Shown here: piece after piece, positions 34,851 through 43,604 of the stretch
Layout of the letters: each line of letters opens with the position of its first letter
How positions within the stretch are numbered: position 1 is the first letter of the stretch
From: Bin22 sp034428635
GTDB lineage: Bacteria; Chloroflexota; Dehalococcoidia; Lucifugimonadales; UBA3495
Length of the DNA: 64,000 nt
Reading direction: 5' to 3'
Assembly: GCA_034428635.1 (NCBI GenBank)
Contig: DAOUHR010000156.1
Coordinates: forward strand, 36,850-100,849
Made by a program: the position numbers and the translations under genes
Notes under the pieces: generated by a model
Told to the model about the DNA's origin: nothing
Seen by the model: only the letters and a program-made list of their open reading frames with translations
Databases searched by the model: none

Positions 34851-35453
34851 TTGTTGACGGTGGATGTAGGCAAGGGGCCACCCTGGCCCCGCAGACTGTT
34901 TCACGCTGCGGTGGGGACGGCAATTCCCGTAATCGCCTATTTCCTTCCAGACCCGCTGCCTGTTCTCCTGATCGGGATCCTGGCGGCAGGAAGCCTGACC
35001 CTGGACCTCGTTCGCCTCCGAATTGCCTGGCTAAACCGCTTGTTTCTTTATTGGTTGAGCCTGCTGCTCAAAAAGGAGGAAGAAGCGCGCATTACCGGGG
35101 CCACCTACCTGCTAATCGCCGCCTGCCTCTCCTTCTTGATCTTTGACAAGGAGATTGCGATTGCAGTCCTGCTTTTCCTTTCGTTGGGAGACCCCGCTGC
35201 CGCCCTGATAGGCAGGCCGATACCCGGGCCCAGGATATTAGGCAAGTCACCGGTGGGAACAGTAGCGTTCGTGGGTGCTTCGCTCCTGGTGATAGCCGTG
35301 CTGACAACAACGGGTGTACTGCAATTTCACTGGGTTCTGGTAGCCGCGGCCGTAGTTGCGGGCCTGGTAGAACTGGCGCCCATCCCTCTGGACGACAACC
35401 TGACAGTTCCACTTATCGCCGGCGCATGCGCCCAATACCTACCACTATTGTGA
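34851..35453 (+). CDS. Dolichol/phytol kinase-like integral membrane protein
   Basis: 200 residues, about six transmembrane helices. RRLFHAAVGTAIPVIAYF at residue 14 is the conserved N-terminal motif of the CTP-dependent dolichol kinase / phytol kinase / diacylglycerol-kinase-like (SEC59/VTE5) group, and FLSLGDPAAALIGRPIPG plus GKSPVGTVAFVGA are the other conserved blocks. The substrate may be a prenol or a lipid; not determined. Start TTG 34851. Confidence 0.75.
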   Translation: MLTVDVGKGPPWPRRLFHAAVGTAIPVIAYFLPDPLPVLLIGILAAGSLTLDLVRLRIAWLNRLFLYWLSLLLKKEEEARITGATYLLIAACLSFLIFDKEIAIAVLLFLSLGDPAAALIGRPIPGPRILGKSPVGTVAFVGASLLVIAVLTTTGVLQFHWVLVAAAVVAGLVELAPIPLDDNLTVPLIAGACAQYLPLL

Positions 35454-35491
35454 AAATTACCGGGATTCCCATAGAGCCGTAGTCGACAAGG

Positions 35492-35519
35492 AAAAAGGGC
35501 GCCCCCTTCGAGGACGCCC
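35492..35519 (-). terminator. Terminator after the M20 amidohydrolase pair
   Basis: Read on the minus strand: GGGCGTCC-loop-GGGGCGCCC followed by TTTTT (the plus strand has AAAAA at 35492-35496). One mismatch in the stem. Ends the two-gene M20 operon. Confidence 0.7.
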
Positions 35520-35546
35520 AGACAAGATCATCGCAAGCTGCTGCTA

Positions 35547-36893
35547 CTACAGGGCGCCGTCAAACTCTACTACTTCGGCCCGTTGGCGCTGAAAACGCAG
35601 GTAAGCGTCTTTCTTCATTGCGGGCCGGTGCGAGCTTATTACCTCCCTGGCCCTCTTGGCGTCCTCCGCCATAAGGTCTATCACGACCATTGCCATGATC
35701 TTGGCAGGGCTGATTACCGCGGTTTCGTAATCAGTAACCAGGTATTCCTTGCTGTGGCCCGAACCAACCGCGCCTGCCGCATAGGGGTGGCACACGGGAA
35801 TTAGATGGCTCAAGTCTCCCATGTCAGTGGAGCCGCCCCGGTTTCGGCGGCCGGGAATTACCAGGGTTCGCGACTCACCCAGCAGGGAAGCGGCATTCTG
35901 CCGGAACAATTCCTGCAAGTGGGTGTCGTGTTTCATGGGCAGGTAGCCAGGGATGTTGGTTATCTTCACCTGGGCCCCTACCGCCAGTGCGCCGGCCTTG
36001 AAGCACCGGTCCACAATGGCTGAGTTCTTGACCACCGCCTTGGGCGTTGCGGAACGAACCCGCCACTCCAGGCGTACGTCGGCAGGTACGGCATTGACCG
36101 CCTCTCCACCCTTGGTCATTATCCCATGGACGCGCACGGTGTCTTCTCCCCGAAACACTTCCCTGTTGTTGTGGATGGCCTGAAGTGCAAAGGATGCGGC
36201 GTTGAGAGCATTGATGCCCATGTGAGGGGCGCTGCCGGCGTGGGAGCCCCGGCCCAGAAACTGGACGTATTTAACCACGTGACCGTTGCTGGTGCCGCCG
36301 ACCGCAAACTTGTGCTCGCCCATATCGCTGGCGGTATGGCACATCATCGCCATATCCACGTCGTCAAATTCGCCGAGGCGGATAAGCTCCTGTTTGCCGC
36401 CCATGAACTCAAGCTTTCCTTCCTCCCGCAGTTGCAAGCGCCTGGCTACTTCGATAAATTCTTCGGCCGGCACAGCAAAGGGAACCAGTTCACCGGAAAG
36501 TTCGGCCAGCACATCTGGCTGAGTCAGGCCTCGGATCGCGCCCAGCATCATCCCGATCTGGCAGTGGTGACCACAGGCATGGGCGGCGCCGGTCTCCCCG
36601 TCGGCATGGGGGTGTTCGTTGACTATGAGCGAATCCAACTCTCCAATAACCGCGACCCTGGGCCCCGATCCTCCACCGGCCGATACATGCCCCTTGACGC
36701 CCGTCATGGCCAGGCCACGCCGGTAATCGATGCCCATTTCGTCAAACTTGTCGGCAACAAGCTGGGAAGTCTTGTGCTCACTGAAGCCGGGCTCCGGATT
36801 ATTCAGAATCTGGCGGGAAACACCGATGAGTTCGTCCCGATACCGATCTATGGCGGCGCAAGCCCGTTTTTTCAGTTCTTCTCTAGTTGACAT
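35547..36893 (-). CDS. M20-family amidohydrolase (first paralogue)
   Basis: 448 residues. M20 dizinc motifs: GELDSLIVNEHPHAD near 90 (Asp), AACGHHCQIGM-type AHACGHHCQIGM near 105, and AVPAEEFIE near 145 with the bridging Glu; dimerisation lid near 200-330. Related to p-aminobenzoyl-glutamate hydrolase AbgB and to N-acyl amino acid/indole-3-acetyl hydrolases. ATG 36893 overlaps the previous gene's stop by 11 bases, showing translational coupling. Substrate unknown; the pair probably makes related hydrolases for scavenging amides. Confidence 0.85.
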   Translation of the reverse strand: MSTREELKKRACAAIDRYRDELIGVSRQILNNPEPGFSEHKTSQLVADKFDEMGIDYRRGLAMTGVKGHVSAGGGSGPRVAVIGELDSLIVNEHPHADGETGAAHACGHHCQIGMMLGAIRGLTQPDVLAELSGELVPFAVPAEEFIEVARRLQLREEGKLEFMGGKQELIRLGEFDDVDMAMMCHTASDMGEHKFAVGGTSNGHVVKYVQFLGRGSHAGSAPHMGINALNAASFALQAIHNNREVFRGEDTVRVHGIMTKGGEAVNAVPADVRLEWRVRSATPKAVVKNSAIVDRCFKAGALAVGAQVKITNIPGYLPMKHDTHLQELFRQNAASLLGESRTLVIPGRRNRGGSTDMGDLSHLIPVCHPYAAGAVGSGHSKEYLVTDYETAVISPAKIMAMVVIDLMAEDAKRAREVISSHRPAMKKDAYLRFQRQRAEVVEFDGAL

Positions 36894-38226
36894 TGTTTTC
36901 CGCCTCGAAGGTCTGTTCACTGGCCAGCGACCGCATGAACGTCAAATATTCGGGTCGAGTCATTTCCGGGCGATGTTCCGCCACAACTTTGTTACCTGAA
37001 TTGGCTCCATCGGACAGCAGGTCAACCACCGTGGCAGCCATGGCCTTGGCCGCCGTAATCACCGCTAATTGGTAGTCCTGGACTACGTAATCGGCGCCGT
37101 GCCCAAGACCGGTGGCGCCACCTACGTATGGGTGGATAGCCGGCATAATCTGGCTGATGTCTCCCATGTCCGTAGACCCGGTCCGGTGGGCGACGTGCCC
37201 TACACCCTCGGCGCCCACCAGTTGGGCCGCGACGGATCTGAAAAGGTCGTTCATCTGGCTGTTTTGGGCGAGGGGCATATAGCCGGGGATGGTCTGGATT
37301 CTTACGCCAGCCCCAACCGCCATTGCGCCGGCTCTTAGGGCACGGTCCACCTTCTTGTTGGCATCCATAATGGCGTCCAGGGTCTTTCCCCGTACGAAGG
37401 TCTCCATCCGTACCTCGGCGGGAACAGCGCTGACGGCCTCACCGCCCTTGGTGATAATGGGATGGACCCTTACCGTATCAGCATCGCGGAAAGTCTCCCG
37501 GTTATAGTGAATGGCGGTCAGCGCCAACGTCGCAGCGTTTAGGGCGTTGATACCGAGGTGGGGAGACCCGCCGGCGTGGGAACCCTTTCCCAGGAACTGT
37601 ATCTTCTTGGCCACAGTTCCGTTGTTGGTGCCGCTGATGCACAGTTTGCCTTCTTCAACGGTACTGGTAGTATGGATCATCATTGCCAGGTCCACGTCGT
37701 CGAATTCACCCAGCTTGATCAACTCCGGTTTACCGCCAAGGAATTCGATCTTCCCGTCCCGGCGAAGTGAGTCCCTATACTCAATTTCGATGTATTCTTC
37801 AGCCGGTACGGCAATCAGTGAAATGCGGCCGCTCAATTCGGAAAGAACTGAGGGTTGGTTCAACCCTACCGCCGCGCCCAACAGCATTCCGATCTGGCAG
37901 TGGTGGCCACAGGCATGGGCTGCCCCGGAGGAAGAGTCCGCAAAGGGGTGTTCGTTGACTATGAGTGAATCCAACTCCCCCATCAGGGCCATCGTCGGCC
38001 CAGGACTGCCACCCAGAAGGTCGGCGCGCACGCCTGTCAAACCCAGACCGCTTCTGAAAGGAATTCCCATTTCCGCCAGGGCGTTACAAACCAACTGGGA
38101 GGTCTTCACTTCCCTGAATCCGGGCTCAGGATTGTTAAGTATGGTCTGGGCCAGGTTTATCAACTCATCGGCACGGGAGTCGATGGCTTCGAATACCTGG
38201 AGTTTGAGCTCTTCCCTGGATGGCAA
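36883..38226 (-). CDS. M20-family amidohydrolase (second paralogue)
   Basis: 447 residues. The same motifs as its downstream neighbour (GELDSLIVNEHPFAD, AHACGHHCQIGM, AVPAEEYIE) with many identical stretches, so a tandem duplication. TTG 38226 with GGGAGGT seven bases upstream is preferred over TTG 38241. A TAAAAT -10-like box lies on the minus strand at 38259-38264. It is the first gene of the two-gene operon. Nearest known activity: AbgB-like amide hydrolysis; substrate unknown. Confidence 0.85.
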   Translation of the reverse strand: MPSREELKLQVFEAIDSRADELINLAQTILNNPEPGFREVKTSQLVCNALAEMGIPFRSGLGLTGVRADLLGGSPGPTMALMGELDSLIVNEHPFADSSSGAAHACGHHCQIGMLLGAAVGLNQPSVLSELSGRISLIAVPAEEYIEIEYRDSLRRDGKIEFLGGKPELIKLGEFDDVDLAMMIHTTSTVEEGKLCISGTNNGTVAKKIQFLGKGSHAGGSPHLGINALNAATLALTAIHYNRETFRDADTVRVHPIITKGGEAVSAVPAEVRMETFVRGKTLDAIMDANKKVDRALRAGAMAVGAGVRIQTIPGYMPLAQNSQMNDLFRSVAAQLVGAEGVGHVAHRTGSTDMGDISQIMPAIHPYVGGATGLGHGADYVVQDYQLAVITAAKAMAATVVDLLSDGANSGNKVVAEHRPEMTRPEYLTFMRSLASEQTFEAENNVN

Positions 38227-38316
38227 CGAGCTACCTCCCAATTCGGCAATGTGAACCGATTTTAGCAGAGAGAGGATAAAATAGACATAGTACTCAAATG
38301 CAGGTGGAGAGCAGCA

Positions 38317-39489
38317 ATGAGGATAGTTATAGCCCCCCAGAGCTTCAAGTCCAGCGTTTCAGCCCTTACCGCCGCTCAGGCCATTGAACGGGGTGTCAAG
38401 AAGGCTTTGCCTGACTGCGAGACCTTCCTGGTGCCCGTGGCGGACGGGGGAGACGGCACCCTTGAGGTGCTGGTGAACAGCACCGGCGGGCAGATATTCC
38501 GAACAATTGTTACGGGCCCTTTGGGTCATGCCGTGGAAGCGGATTGGGGTGTTATGGGAGACGGCCAAACGGCAGTGATTGAGATGGCCCGCGCCTCAGG
38601 ACTGGCTATGGTGCCACACCGCCGCCGCAACCCGAGAACAACAACAACCTTCGGGACGGGGGAGTTAATCAGGCATGCCCTGGACCGTGGCTTCGACCGA
38701 ATCGTGGTGGGAATGGGCGGCAGCGCTACCAACGATGCCGGAATGGGCATGGCCTCCGCCCTGGGGGCGAAGTTTCTCGACGAGAAGGGCAACACTCTGC
38801 CTAAGGGCGGCGCCGCCCTGTCTCACCTGGAACGAATTGACATAAGGGCTTTAGACACCCGCCTGCGTGAAGCGAACATTATTGGCGCCACCGACGTTAC
38901 CAATCCCCTTTGCGGGTCCACGGGGGCATCCGCCATCTACGGGCCGCAGAAGGGAGCAACACCGGAAATGGTGGCGGAACTGGATGGAGCCCTGGCCAAC
39001 TTTGCCAGGGTAGCCCACAGGGACTTGGGAATAGATTTTCTGAACGAGGAGCATCCCGGGGCTGGCGCAGCGGGTGGTTTGGGCGCCGGCCTAATGGCCT
39101 TCACCAACAGTCGGTTGCAGTCCGGTATCGACCTGGTGTGTGAAGTGCTGAATTTCGAGGAACATATCGGGGGAGCGGACCTGGTGCTTACTGGGGAAGG
39201 GCGGGCGGATCTTTCTTCAATCTATGACAAAGCCCCCGTCGGGGTGGCAAGGAAGGCGGCGCCTCACGGGGTTCCCACGGTAATACTGGCGGGAAGCCTG
39301 GGGGACGGCTATGAAGAACTGTACCAGCACGGCATAGCCGGGGTAGTGTGCATTGCGGACAGACCCATGAGTTTTGAGCGAAGCCTGGCCCGTACCGAAG
39401 AGTTGCTGGAGGATACTGCCGACCGTACTGTGCGTCTCTTACAAAATGGAAGAATTCCTTATCTTCCCGTCACGAAAGCCGCTCCTTAA
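38317..39489 (+). CDS. Glycerate kinase, GlxK/GarK family
   Basis: Phosphorylates glycerate to 2-phosphoglycerate (or 3-phosphoglycerate in some members). 390 residues; start MRIVIAPQSFKSSVSALTAAQAI, PVADGGDGTLEVL near 45, GTGELIRHALDRG near 115, GMGGSATNDAGMGMASALG near 135, GAAGGLGAGLMAF near 250. ATG 38317 has GGAGAG six bases upstream. It is divergent from the M20 pair, with the promoter region between them. Its last 20 bases overlap the HEPN gene on the other strand. Confidence 0.92.
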   Translation: MRIVIAPQSFKSSVSALTAAQAIERGVKKALPDCETFLVPVADGGDGTLEVLVNSTGGQIFRTIVTGPLGHAVEADWGVMGDGQTAVIEMARASGLAMVPHRRRNPRTTTTFGTGELIRHALDRGFDRIVVGMGGSATNDAGMGMASALGAKFLDEKGNTLPKGGAALSHLERIDIRALDTRLREANIIGATDVTNPLCGSTGASAIYGPQKGATPEMVAELDGALANFARVAHRDLGIDFLNEEHPGAGAAGGLGAGLMAFTNSRLQSGIDLVCEVLNFEEHIGGADLVLTGEGRADLSSIYDKAPVGVARKAAPHGVPTVILAGSLGDGYEELYQHGIAGVVCIADRPMSFERSLARTEELLEDTADRTVRLLQNGRIPYLPVTKAAP

Positions 39490-39871
39490 CGAAGTCAACC
39501 ACGGTGGCCCCCAGGAAGAGAGCCCGCTCCGCGTCCGCATCCTCAAAAGCCTCGGAGCATATGCCGCCTGGAAGGAAGCCCGGGTAACGGGTGATCTCGT
39601 AATACTTATCCAGCTGCCTGGCTTCGCTTTTGACGGTGTCAAAGAACATTTCAAAGATTTTCGCATCTTCGCAGAGATCAATCAGAGAATGGCCCCAGAC
39701 ATCTTCGGCGCCCCGGTGGTACAGGTAGGCCTTGACCGCCTTTTCCGCAGCCTGCTGGCACAGGAAGCAGGCAAGATTATACCGATGACCTTCCCGGTTA
39801 AATTGGGCGTCCAGCAGGTCTTGCTCAGCCTGCCTGAGCCACCTTGACCCTTCGGCCAGATTATTCGGCAC
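39470..39871 (-). CDS. HEPN-domain protein (toxin-like partner)
   Basis: 133 residues, all-helical HEPN domain: WLRQAEQDLLDAQFNREGHRYNLACFLCQQAAEKAVKAYLYHRG and later LDKYYEITRYPGFLPG. HEPN genes paired with a minimal nucleotidyltransferase (MNT) are a known toxin-antitoxin type, in which the HEPN protein is an RNase. I do not see the R-x4-6-H catalytic motif clearly, so activity is doubtful. Its ATG lies within the last 11 bases of the MNT gene, typical coupling. Confidence 0.8.
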   Translation of the reverse strand: MPNNLAEGSRWLRQAEQDLLDAQFNREGHRYNLACFLCQQAAEKAVKAYLYHRGAEDVWGHSLIDLCEDAKIFEMFFDTVKSEARQLDKYYEITRYPGFLPGGICSEAFEDADAERALFLGATVVDFVKERLS

Positions 39872-40205
39872 TGTAAATCACCCTTCCGTGCTTGATCGCC
39901 GTTACCAGCGCAGGCAGCGTATCCTGGAGTTCTTCAAATTCCTGTGGGGTGTATACCTGGCAGTCCACCGCTACCATGCTGCTTAAGTGGTATGAAAAGA
40001 AGTCGGCCCGACGCCCAAAATTTCCGTCATTGTCGTGTACTACGATCAGGTCTATGCGGCTGTCGGGTGAGATATCCCCCGTTACCATATCTCCCGTGAC
40101 GTACACTTTCTCCACTCCCAGTTGCGGCAGCAGGCTCATGATGTTCTCCATTTCCTTTTCAAGCATTTGCCTGCGGAACTGGGTAAAGCCAATCCTTACG
40201 GGCAT
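39861..40205 (-). CDS. MNT-type nucleotidyltransferase-like protein, active site degraded
   Basis: 114 residues. Layout of a minimal nucleotidyltransferase: MSLLPQLGVEKVYVTGDMVTGDISPDSRIDLIVV followed by AVDCQVYTPQEFEE. The signature GSx10DxD reads GDx10RxD: the Ser and the first Asp are lost, so nucleotidyl transfer is unlikely. In HEPN/MNT systems MNT modifies or restrains the HEPN toxin; here only the restraining part may be kept. First of a two-gene operon. Confidence 0.7.
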   Translation of the reverse strand: MPVRIGFTQFRRQMLEKEMENIMSLLPQLGVEKVYVTGDMVTGDISPDSRIDLIVVHDNDGNFGRRADFFSYHLSSMVAVDCQVYTPQEFEELQDTLPALVTAIKHGRVIYSAE

Positions 40206-40240
40206 TCACGCCTCCGAAACCGTTTCAGAATCAACAGCCG

Positions 40241-41002
40241 CTACGCCAGCAACACCAGGTGGACTTCCCTGGGGCCGTGAACCCCAACCACGAGCTTCAT
40301 TTCGATGTCTGCAGTGCGGCTTGGGCCCGTTATGAAGTTCAGGTAGCTTCCCATGTCTCCCCCATTCCGAAGATATTCCAGCCTTCGAAACAGGAACACA
40401 TCGTCAATACTCTCTACCAAATCTTCGGAACGCACAATTGCCAGGTGCACCGGCGGCACCAGGGAAACCAGCCTGCTCAGCCCCTTCCTGGGCATTACAA
40501 CCACTGAACCCGTTTCAGCCACCGCATAGTCAGCGCCCGTAATTCCCAACCCCGATTCAATTATCTGTGCCCTGACTCGCGGCCGATCGGCCTCCTCGTC
40601 ATGAGCCGCTACAAATAAATCGACTTCAGCGTTCTGTAGAGCTGAATCGACCGCCAGTTCGGCAAACACGGGTTGGTCCGCCCTGGCAGCCTTGGGAATA
40701 CCCAGCCTGCCCGCCAAGTCCGTAATGTAACCGACTGCCTCTTCCAAATTAGTGGTCCTGAAAACGTTCCAATTACGAAGCCTGGCCGTTGTCTCAAAGC
40801 GATCCGCCAGTTCGGGCCGGCTTTCATCCAGGCGATGCCTTGCAGACGCCGCTCTTGCTTCAATTTCGGCCCGATTTTCTGTCAAGGGAGGGTGGGAAGG
40901 GGCCGGTTTCTGGGGCTGGAGGCGACCGAGACTTCTGCGCACATGGTCGAGGAAGTCATCCTTGGGTACTCCCAGCGGCGTCAAATAATGTTTTTCGACC
41001 AT
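40241..41002 (-). CDS. lutC: LutC-like LUD-domain protein of lactate oxidation
   Basis: 253 residues of the LUD fold: ESGLGITGADYAVAETGSVVVMP is the conserved core, followed by SLVPPVHLAIVRSEDLVESIDDVF and ITGPSRTADIEMKLVVGVHGPREVHLVLL. LutABC oxidises L-lactate to pyruvate with electrons to quinone, via Fe-S clusters. ATG 41002 was chosen; 20 bases separate it from the lutB stop. Third gene of lutA-lutB-lutC. Confidence 0.88.
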   Translation of the reverse strand: MVEKHYLTPLGVPKDDFLDHVRRSLGRLQPQKPAPSHPPLTENRAEIEARAASARHRLDESRPELADRFETTARLRNWNVFRTTNLEEAVGYITDLAGRLGIPKAARADQPVFAELAVDSALQNAEVDLFVAAHDEEADRPRVRAQIIESGLGITGADYAVAETGSVVVMPRKGLSRLVSLVPPVHLAIVRSEDLVESIDDVFLFRRLEYLRNGGDMGSYLNFITGPSRTADIEMKLVVGVHGPREVHLVLLA

Positions 41003-41022
41003 ATGCCTACCTGTTTCCGTAA

Positions 41023-42468
41023 TTAAGCTTCGTTTTCCAGGTCTTGCGCCCAAATTTCGTGGAACGTTCGGCGGGGTATGGCCGGCAGGTCACGACCCTC
41101 AGTCCACTTGGAAATCAGAGGGAGGGGTACCTTTTTGTTGATTTTTCCGCTTGACGTGAAGGGTTTCTGCGCCAGCCTCGCCACTTTTGTGGCGGCCGTA
41201 AGTGCAGCCGGGTTGCTCATCAACCAGGAATACGCCTGGGCCGCCTGTCTTTCAACCGTAGTTGTCGAATTCTCGGTCTCCACGGGGCTCTCAGCCAGCC
41301 GATGGCGCAGGTGCAGCAGCATTCGTGGGATGTTGATCTTGATGGGACACACCTCCCGACACGCGCCGCAGAGGCTGGAGGCTTGAGGAAGGTCTTTGGC
41401 TTCTTTCAGACCCACCAATGTCGGGGAAACAATCGCACCTATCGGACCGGGGTAGACCCAACCGTAGGCGTGGCCGCCAATCTTGCTGTAGACCGGGCAG
41501 ATGTTCAGGCAGGCGCCACAGCGGATGCAATAGAGGGCTTCCCGCAGGTCCGGATCCGCCAGCAGCCGGGACCGACCATTGTCCACCAGGACCAGGTGAA
41601 ACTCTTCCGGGCCATCCTCATCATCACTTCGGCGGGGGCCGGATACCATGCTGACGTAGCTGGTAAGCCGCTGGCCGGTGGCTGAGCGGGGAAGTAGCCG
41701 CAGGAACACGGCCAAGTCCTGCAGGGATGGTATGACTTTTTCCATTCCTGTGATGCCGACGTGGATTCGGGGCGCTGAAGTGCACAGGCGTCCGTTTCCC
41801 TCGTTGGTGATGATCACCAGCGTTCCCGTTTCGGCTATCAGGAAGTTTGCGCCACTGATCCCCAAATCGGCGGTGAGGAATTTATCGCGAAGTACCTGTC
41901 TCGCCACCCGGGCCATTTCCTCAATATCATCGGTCAGGGGGACTCCAAGCTTCTGGTGGAAGAGTTCCGATACCTGCTCCTTGGTCTTGTGCAGGGCGGG
42001 CGCCACAAGGTGAGAAGGAGTTTCCCCGGCAAGCTGAATAATGTACTCGCCCAAGTCAGTCTCGAAGACATCAACCCCGCTGGCCTCCAGGCTATGGTTC
42101 AGGTCTAGTTCCTCGGACACCATGGATTTGCTCTTGGTGGCAATCTTCACGCCACGAGACCGGGCAATTTCCGCCACAATGGCATTGGCCTGGGCAGAAT
42201 CCCGGGCAAAGTGAACACGTCCTCCTGCCTCAGTTACCCGCTTGTCCAGCAAATCCAGGTAGTAGTCCAGGTTTTCCAGGGCGTGAATCTTGATGCGCCT
42301 TGCCTCTTCCCGCCATTCTTCCCAGGCTTCCCAGCTGACTTCTTCGATTGCATCCAGCCTGGCATCATTGAACCCGCCACCCACCTGGCGCAGGGCGCGC
42401 CTCAAATTAGCGTCCTGCATGGCAGCATCTGAAGCAGAAACAAAGTCGCGGGTCTTGACTTCAGCCAA
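41023..42468 (-). CDS. lutB: LutB-like iron-sulfur lactate dehydrogenase subunit
   Basis: 481 residues. N-terminal LUD half (ATKSKSMVSEELDLNHSLEASGVDVFETDLGEYIIQL, GISGANFLIAETGTLVIITNEGNGR), two 4Fe-4S motifs CIRCGACLNICPVY near 315 and LCGACREVCPIKINIP near 365, and a C-terminal DUF3390-type tail. TTG 42468 with AAGGAGGT upstream is the start; it overlaps the lutA stop. The operon is on the minus strand. Confidence 0.92.
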   Translation of the reverse strand: MAEVKTRDFVSASDAAMQDANLRRALRQVGGGFNDARLDAIEEVSWEAWEEWREEARRIKIHALENLDYYLDLLDKRVTEAGGRVHFARDSAQANAIVAEIARSRGVKIATKSKSMVSEELDLNHSLEASGVDVFETDLGEYIIQLAGETPSHLVAPALHKTKEQVSELFHQKLGVPLTDDIEEMARVARQVLRDKFLTADLGISGANFLIAETGTLVIITNEGNGRLCTSAPRIHVGITGMEKVIPSLQDLAVFLRLLPRSATGQRLTSYVSMVSGPRRSDDEDGPEEFHLVLVDNGRSRLLADPDLREALYCIRCGACLNICPVYSKIGGHAYGWVYPGPIGAIVSPTLVGLKEAKDLPQASSLCGACREVCPIKINIPRMLLHLRHRLAESPVETENSTTTVERQAAQAYSWLMSNPAALTAATKVARLAQKPFTSSGKINKKVPLPLISKWTEGRDLPAIPRRTFHEIWAQDLENEA

Positions 42469-43225
42469 TAGATTGACCTCCTTCGTCGGGGACGCCTTCC
42501 AGTACCTCGGCGATGTGACGAATGTCAACTTGATGCCCTTGACGGCTCAGGCCACCGCCTATGTGCATTAGGCAGCTCATATCGCAGGACACCAGCACGT
42601 CCGCCCCGGTTGAAAGAACATTGCTCACCTTGTCTTCCATCATTCCCTGGGATATGTGGGGGTACTTGACGGAAAAGGTGCCTCCGAACCCGCAGCAGGT
42701 ATCTGACTGGGGCAGCGGGACAAGCTCAAGCCCTTCGACCTGTTCCAGGAGATTCAGTGGTTCCTGACGCACTTCCATTTCCCGAAGGAGATGGCAGCCG
42801 GAATGGTAGGTGGCCCTGGCGGGAAAATGGGAACCTACGTCGTCAACATGCAGGACCTTTACCAGGAACTCTGAAAACTCGTAGACCTTGACTGCCAGCT
42901 GGTTAGCCCGTTCTTCTAGCTCAGGATCTCCCGCAAAAAGCTCGAGATAGAACACCTTGAGCATTGCAGCGCATGAACCGGATGGAACGACCACGTAATC
43001 GCTGAGAGAAAAGCTGTCGAGAACTCTCCTCGCCAACTGGCGAGCCTTCTGCGTGAAACCGGAATTATAGAGGGGCTGACCGCAGCAAGTCTGGTCTCCG
43101 GGAAAATCTACGACCACACCGTGTTTACGCAACACCCTTACTGCGCTCACTCCCACCTGGGGGTAAAGCTGGTCAACGATGCAGGTTACGAAAAGAGATG
43201 CGTGAACTTCGTCGCGTTGGGCCAA
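42461..43225 (-). CDS. lutA: LutA-like CCG-domain protein
   Basis: 254 residues, two cysteine-rich CCG domains: TCCGQPLYNSG near 48, CHLLREME, and DTCCGFGGTFSVKYP near 190, which hold Fe-S or heterodisulfide-type clusters. Start at TTG 43225 with GAGG upstream; the family start VSLFVTCIVDQLYP follows 8 residues later. First gene of lutABC. Confidence 0.9.
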   Translation of the reverse strand: MAQRDEVHASLFVTCIVDQLYPQVGVSAVRVLRKHGVVVDFPGDQTCCGQPLYNSGFTQKARQLARRVLDSFSLSDYVVVPSGSCAAMLKVFYLELFAGDPELEERANQLAVKVYEFSEFLVKVLHVDDVGSHFPARATYHSGCHLLREMEVRQEPLNLLEQVEGLELVPLPQSDTCCGFGGTFSVKYPHISQGMMEDKVSNVLSTGADVLVSCDMSCLMHIGGGLSRQGHQVDIRHIAEVLEGVPDEGGQSIG

Positions 43226-43413
43226 TGCAATCCTCGAAGAAGACCGGGAATTGGTTGTTTATTTGGAGGAGGGTTCCGCACCGAATCTGGAACCCCATGA
43301 CGAGTGCATAGGTAGGGTAACAGACGCGTTAACCCCGGACAAGCTAAATGACAAGGGAGGAACAGACCTGCCGGTCAATCCAGATTCTGAAAGAATTGGG
43401 CAAGGTTCCAAGT

Positions 43414-43442
43414 GAAAAGCCCGGCCATGCATCGACCGGGCT
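43414..43442 (-). terminator. Intrinsic terminator after tRNA-Sec
   Basis: Minus strand: AGCCCGG-loop of 11-CCGGGCT followed by TTTT. It lies about 30 bases past the tRNA 3' end, so probably ends the trxA-selC transcript before lutA. Confidence 0.75.
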
Positions 43443-43472
43443 CATTCGACAAACAATACTTGCGAGGAAAGG

Positions 43473-43569
43473 TGGCGGGAGTGCGAGGGAGTCGAACCCA
43501 CCTACCCCGCTCTTCACGAGGCACAACGGATTTGAAGTCCGCAAGAGCCACCGGGCCCCTTCCACTCCC
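43473..43569 (-). tRNA. selC: tRNA-Sec (anticodon TCA)
   Basis: 97 bases with encoded CCA end. Anticodon arm GCGGA-CTTCAAA-TCCGT gives anticodon TCA, complementary to UGA. T-arm GTGGG-TTCGACT-CCCTC, long variable arm with stem CCTCG / CGGGG, D-stem GGGCC / GGCTC. The acceptor stem has GGGAGTG / CACTCCC paired and one mismatch in the eighth position. All fit bacterial tRNA-Sec. It lies 35 bases after the trxA stop and has its own terminator. Partner selA is at 13.3 kb. Confidence 0.93.
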
Positions 43570-43604
43570 CTGATACCCTTCCCCAGTGGGTAAGGAGACG
43601 GTCG

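Noticed and set aside
43348..43593. Coding frame across the tRNA-Sec locus
   Set aside because: The region folds as tRNA-Sec and its terminator; the frame is a by-product.
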